Assembly (NCBI GenBank): GCA_963969595.1
Contig: OZ018417.1
Coordinates: 14,510,501-14,574,500 of the forward strand
From: Neckera pumila
Taxonomy: Eukaryota; Streptophyta; Bryopsida; Hypnales; Neckeraceae
DNA: 64,000 nt
Reading direction: 5' to 3'
Position 1 is the first letter of the stretch. Each line of letters opens with the position of its first letter. Shown one piece after another: positions 58,501 to 64,000 of this stretch. The translations under genes were made by a program, and so were the position numbers. The notes under the pieces were generated by a model. It ran no database searches. It saw nothing but the letters and a program-made list of their open reading frames with translations, and had not been told where the DNA came from.

Positions 58501-60376
58501 TTACCCCCGACCAAACAAGAAACTTCAGTAGCTTGTTACTTCCTCAATATTTAGTGATATACGTTGTCTTAACGGTGGTACTAGAGCAAGAATCCTTTTC
58601 CTTGTATCAACTTTCTAATTACATTTGGAACTGCTTGTTCCAGGTTCAACTGATTGGATACTGTACCACAGACTACTTATTCTTGATATACGAATTTGTG
58701 GAGAATGGAACTCTTGATTACCATTTACATTCTGCGAAAGGTAAGGCTAATTTGGTTAAAGCTCGGGCACTGACTACCGGACGAATGAAAAGTTTTCTTT
58801 CAGTGGTTCATATGCTGTGTCTTCAACTATACAAATGTAGCTTGCAAAGAGCACTTATCCAAGTGGAACCGAACAGCGCAGGTTGTATGCGTGATTCTGG
58901 TTACTCTTAACATTATCGTTGGGCGCGAATGCGTACAGTTGCCAAGGCTCCAATATCGTGGTCATCGAGAGTACAAATTGCGCTAGATGCTGCACGAGGC
59001 TTGGAGTACATTCACGAGCACACGAGGCCTTCTTACATCCACCGTGATATCAAGTCAGCTAACATACTTCTTGATGAGCAGTACCATGCAAAGGTACCAG
59101 TGTGAAGAGCTGTGTCAGTTTTGGTCCTTAGAATGCATCTTTTAGGTGGTGACAAACTAGAAGTACTGACTGGGTTTTGACCGGGTGAAGGTGGCAGATT
59201 TTGGTCTTACTAAACTCACTGAAGCAAAAATAGAAGGATACTCAGGGACAATGCCCACGAAGGTGGTTGGTACTTGGGGATACATGGCGCCAGAGTAAGT
59301 TTGTTTCTCTACTCAATACATATTTTCTTCAAAGTGCTGGACATCGGAAAGTGGCATGCTTTCTTTCCATGGTATGGTGAATTCTGTCCGTGCAGAGCCC
59401 TCTTTCGTCCTCATTTTGTGTTTTTTAACTCCAATTTGATTTACATTATTCTTGTCATCAATCTTCTACCATTGGGCTACAGCTTTTAGATGAGTGGCCT
59501 GATATTTCCGGAAAAATCTACACCATTGCACACCCTATTGTTAAACATCAGTTGAAAGTCAGTGCCCTTAAAGGAGTGGGATCTAGCAAGAAACCAAATC
59601 ACATGAAAACAAGACCTTGTCACGTGGTGGATGGTGCAGTGTTCTTGCATTAACTGTTCGAGCTGACTGCAATGTAAAATACTTCAATCATGAGTTCAGG
59701 TATGCTCGATTTGGAGATGTGTCACCCATGCTCGACGTGTATGCTTTTGGTATCGTTCTGTTGGAAATATTATCTGGAAGAGAGGCCATCATACGAGGAC
59801 CCTTAACTGAGGATATGTCATCCGGCACTGGGCGTCCAATGGAGGAACGAAGAGCTTTAGTCAATTATGTACGTCTTCAAAACCCTAAATTTTATGCTCG
59901 TGATATTGCCGATGTAACTGCTGCGTGAGCTCAGAGGCACGTGATGACGAATACTGATGTGGAATGTTTTCCAGTTTGAACCTGTTTTGAGAGGTGCAAA
60001 TGGAAAAGACAAGTTACCCAAGTTCATGGATCCTGCACTGGACGATAATTACCCTTCAGATGCCGCCTGGAAGGTTCAAATTTTCACCTCTATTATTTGA
60101 CCTGATGATGGTTCTACCTAATTACTGTCAACTTGATGCGGTTCCTGTCAATTAGTCTAACCCCGAAAGTCTATGGCCTAGTTTTTTCACGATTTGATTT
60201 GTTGAAACGTGTTGATGCAGATGGCACAGCTAGCAGGAGCCTGCACACATGAGCTCCCGGGTAATCGACCCACCATGCGGAAGGCAGTGGTAGCACTCAT
60301 GACACTGTCGTCGGCAACTTCTGAATGGAAGGTTAGTGCTTTTGCAAATCATAGTGGGACGACAGCAAGTGGATGA
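55547..60376 (+). CDS. CERK1: LysM receptor-like kinase (CERK1/LYK type)
   Basis: Plasma-membrane receptor expected to bind chitin-type oligosaccharides and signal through a cytosolic kinase. Thirteen exons: 55547-55894, 56332-56665, 56858-56882, 57075-57082, 57323-57529, 57745-57935, 58204-58293, 58644-58740, 58939-59093, 59191-59294, 59700-59868, 59975-60073, 60221-60376; about 660 residues. Signal peptide (1 to about 40), then three LysM segments with CDC and CTC pairs and NLTAIGQKF. One membrane span lies at about 248-275 ([20 protein letters not shown]). Kinase from about 337: [10 protein letters not shown] loop, AIKRM (Lys about 376), Glu about 389, [12 protein letters not shown] (RD kinase, about 468), ADFGLTKL (Asp about 488), GTWGYMAPE. 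It ends like CERK1 (VVALMTLSS...). The third loop glycine is Ala. CERK1, LYK3 and NFR1 cannot be told apart here. Confidence 0.95.
57075..57082 (+). other. Predicted 8-nt microexon of the LysM kinase
   Basis: TGGCACAA lies between an acceptor GTGGCAG and a strong donor GTGAGT. The upstream exon ends in phase 2 (GG) and the downstream exon at 57323 needs two bases before its codon. Only an exon of length 3n+2 joins them, and these eight bases do so, giving NGGTSNAG. Without it the frame fails. A longer alternative would use an acceptor at about 57260. Confidence 0.6.
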
Positions 60377-63300
60377 TGACGAGAGCAGCACCCTCAGCAA
60401 GCAGGTGTTACCATGTAATTGCTTCACACAGAGAAGTCACTAAAGACAGGTCTGTGCTGGCTGCTAGCTACTCCAGATCACATGAGCTTTGACCGAAATA
60501 TGCAGCTCTCAGACCACCGGTACCACCCTGCGCCTCTGATGTGCTAAGTTCAAGCATGCAGACAATGTGTTAGAATGTGGAGAATGTTGAATCACTGGAA
60601 AGTTATTGAAGCTGCTGGTAGCAGAATAGTCACATCTTGAACCGACACCTACTGAATCCACTCGTTGACAATGGAAGTTAGTGTTGATTTTACAGATCTG
60701 ATATCGAAGTTCGTGATTTTTCTCGTACAGTGTCCAGCAATTGCGTATGTAGGGGTTGTTTCTACTGAGGTTTAGGAGACTATAATCAACGCACCAAGTG
60801 AAATTCCGAGCAAATTCAGTGGATTACAAGTCCACTTGGAACTCTAAGGAGTGGATAGTAATAGTTTCGTGTAGCTGTAGTGGAGAAGGTGTATTGCAAA
60901 TGGAATCTTAAACTTATTTGTTGTCTGTTGACCCGACCTGCTTTTCTCACTTTTAACTTATAAAATTTCAAACTTTTTCATCAGATTCCCACATTTTTGA
61001 CATTTTCAACAAACACTTTCAACTGCTAAAAGCATGTTAGCCCAGTGGTTTCCGGACGGTATTCTCTTGCTCTCATGCTGATCTTGTTTGGTTAAGGAAT
61101 CACAAGTGGGAGTTACTTGAGAACTCACTCATTAATCTGTAATATTCTTGAACAAAGTTGTGAGGGCCTTTCCTCTATTCTTGGGAATTTTTCAAATCAA
61201 GTTTTAAGGACAATGATTAGCTAGAGGCCTATGATAACACGTCATTTGTAGTTCCTATTATTATTAGATTGTTTGCTTTGTTTATATTCTTATCAATATT
61301 TCTCTAGAGATTTTTATGCATGCCTCTAATAATATTGTATGCAAAAGTTATAAAGACTTAAAGTACAAGATCTAAAAATGGACACAAGTTTTGATTTTAA
61401 TTTTGTGTATGTTTTTTAATTCAATATGTATTTCAATATTTGTTGTGGACTTTTGGTCGTTGTTTTATTCATGTAATCTTGTAAGGAAATGGAGGTTGAA
61501 AAGTGGCTGATTGATGACATAGAATCATTTTGTTTAATCCCTAAAGGACAAAGTGAAGTTCAATGTACACAAAAATAATCTTGGATAGTTGTACACAAAG
61601 TCAATTTTGGTTAGATGTTCATGAAGTTTTGACATAAGCCAAGTATGAATATATACACCTTTAGTAGGAATACTCCTTCCGTTTGGAAATATTGGAACTA
61701 TTTCACAAGATTTCTATGTTTGGATTTACTATATCCAAAGTTTTCTATTCTTTTGAAAAGGCGATTTTAGATTCCTTTGAAAAGGCAACAACCCCCTGTG
61801 CTAAGAAACTTGGTGCAAGTGAGTCACGTATATACTATGTAATGTCTATCAGAACATCATGCTGTTTTCTATGCATGTCTCTATTGTGTTGAACACAATA
61901 CTTTATAGTGCTATGCCTATGCGTCGTTGGTCAAAGTGCATGTTCGTGTCTTCTTTGACTTTCATGTCAACAATAATATCCTTCAAGACGTCATACGCAG
62001 TCTATCTTTGTAGAAGTAAACAACCGGTGGAAATGTATAATTGCAGACCTCTGTCGACTTTATAGAAATTGAGAAGGTATTGTGTACAATTGTGTAAAGT
62101 TTAGGGATGGGTTGCTTCCCTTATAAGCAATCAATAATAGCACAATGAATTCCACTCTTGTAACGGGATTTCTTATTTTCATATTAACAGCAACTATAGG
62201 AGAACTTTCTTGAGTTTCCTCACAATCTACATAGCCTACATAATAATTCAAATGTGTCAAGACTCAAGGCCTGACATAAGGCTTTGATTCTTTAATATTT
62301 AGTCGCCAATGCCGAACTCGTAATGAACATCATATATAATTGGAAGTGATAGAGAGGAAATAACTGGTGCACATATCTTCCACCAACCTGGTCTCAGTTC
62401 CACCGTGATATACCACCTATGCACACTCTAGAATACAAAATGTAATCTGCCAGTACATAAAGTCAGAATTTAGATGGAGCTTAGTGATAGGCATCTCCAC
62501 TTTAAGAGCTTGTTTATGAGCACTTCTTCCAATAGAGGCATCCTCAGTGTAGCTTGCACCAGTAAGCCATTTGACACTCAACAAAATGGATGAAAATTAA
62601 CTCCTTTTGTCGGTTGGACAAATCCACTCTTCAAATGTCTTCAATGTATCCAATCTTTCAAAGCATCCTCTAAGGTCAAATTTAGGTAGATTCTTGTGCA
62701 TGATTACACTTGAGATGGGATCTCTTCAAACATTCTAAATAAGATGACTTTAGTGGTAAGCAATGTTCCTACATATTCTCTAATGGCACACTTTAGTCGT
62801 TTGAAGTTCTAGGAATCTATAGATATTTTTTGCTTGGCAAATACTAACTTTAATCATAATCAGTGAATTCAACCCTCTCTATTGACACATTTTGTAATTG
62901 ACATTCCCAATGTATCTTGAGAATTTGACATGGTGTGTATACATTTGATTTAACAAGCTCCACATGTGAAGTTGTAAATATATGCGACTTCATTTAGGAG
63001 CCCATTTTATCCAATTAGTAAAGGCACAATATTCGTGTCTTTAAAAGAATAGAATAATTTATAGATTTGTCTTTTTATTATTTTTATTCTCTAGAATTAA
63101 AATACTAAAGGTTATAAAATTTGCTAGACACAACCTCAACAATGATAGATTGTAGAGGTTACAGATTTGCTAAGGACTAATTTATTTTGTAAAACTATAA
63201 TAGAATACATTTAAGATTTCAATCTAAACAAATTTAAGTGTTTTATAGTGTCACACACTATTAGGATAAATTATTGATGTAGTAAACTAATTATGATTTC

Positions 63301-64000
63301 TAAAAATAAATCACTTATCTCATTTGAAAAGCCAAAACTCATCTAGTAATGACTTCAAAATTAGAGTGTAAATGGAACATCTATGGCAAGAAAAAACATT
63401 CAAACCAATAAACATATAGAAGAATAAGAAATGGAGGAAAAACAGTGCCATGTAAATAATCTTGAATTACAATAAAAGTACATTCCAAATCAAAAATTGG
63501 TTATTATTCTTGTATTTTTAGTGACACCAAAATACGTCTCATACACTTGAATCACCTAGCCTCAACATTAATCCCTATAGATCCATTGCCCCTCAAAGGA
63601 ACACTCATAACTTTAGGTTGGTATTGTAGAAGTCATTTTAGAATAGACATTTGTGAAATTTGAAACAAAATCGGGACCTTTACATGAACTTCAGCAAAAT
63701 ACATATATATATTTTTATCAAATGTCCAAATCAAAAGATATCAATTGCTTGAAGTTTCTTGGGCACACTAGTAGAAACCCATGTTTTTTGGATTTTTTTG
63801 TGTCTAAGTTGACGGATATGTTAGACATCCAAGGTAGCAACTCGTATTTTTATGTCAACAATAGTATCCAATGTAACATAAAGATGTTATATTTGATGTC
63901 ATTGATGTCATTAAAATACAGATTGCTCCATCAGATGTCTAACAAAATCCGTCAACTTATACATGGGGTCCTCGTGGCAAAAGGGGCAACTTTGAGTAGT
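60377..64000. other. 3' flank of the LysM kinase, then AT-rich repeats
   Basis: The first 500-900 bases keep gene-like composition and should hold the 3' UTR. Beyond about 60900 the DNA is AT-rich. At 61535-61680 TTTAATCCCTAAAGGACAAAG and the following bases match the block at 28886-29030 and look like the left end of a TTAA-type element. No further gene is seen up to the window edge. Confidence 0.35.

Noticed and set aside
60314..60376. Splice donor GGTTAGTGC near the end of the LysM kinase
   Set aside because: Reading through gives a short CERK1-like tail ([13 protein letters not shown]...) and a stop at 60374-60376, so no further exon is needed.

Overview
This is nuclear DNA of a land plant. 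The genes are intron-rich with GT-AG junctions, and two encode plastid proteins (a photosystem II subunit and a chloroplast-type rRNA methyltransferase). A LysM receptor-like kinase of the chitin/Nod-factor type is also present. The spaces between genes are AT-rich and full of small non-autonomous transposons. I cannot name the species. A non-flowering plant such as a bryophyte or fern ally is a weak guess.

Four genes can be assembled exon by exon, with reading phase conserved across every junction except one uncertain junction in the protease. They are: (1) 12871-21324, minus strand, a 16-exon ubiquitin-specific protease of the UBP26/USP48 type, about 1360 residues; (2) 37443-38480, minus strand, a 3-exon PsbR (photosystem II 10 kDa protein), 153 residues; (3) 46302-51712, plus strand, a 17-exon plastid-type NusB plus RsmB/NOP2/Sun rRNA cytosine methyltransferase, 584 residues; (4) 55547-60376, plus strand, a 13-exon LysM receptor kinase, about 660 residues, with an 8-nt microexon. 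A fifth, unrecognised two-exon coding segment lies at about 10737-11464 on the minus strand. The genes do not form a pathway; they are ordinary dispersed plant genes.

The rest is mobile DNA. Several elements have ends that can be fixed to the base. There are two copies of a Helitron-like element in opposite orientation (22467-22972 and 31099-31671). The first sits inside a small inverted-repeat element whose uninterrupted relative is at 431-539, which gives a natural empty site. Other elements are a second CTAG-ended Helitron-like pair (about 3003-3475 and 29626-30090), a set of TTAA-flanked piggyBac-like non-autonomous elements, PIF/Harbinger-like MITEs with TTA duplications (two share one TTA), two short retroposons with target-site duplications, fold-back elements, a nested MITE, and two tandem arrays (about 178 bp and 60-75 bp periods).

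I found no tRNA, rRNA, CRISPR or bacterial-type system. The most interesting items are the Helitron empty-site pair, the microexon, a GC-AG intron in the methyltransferase gene, and a long C-terminal extension on the ubiquitin protease.
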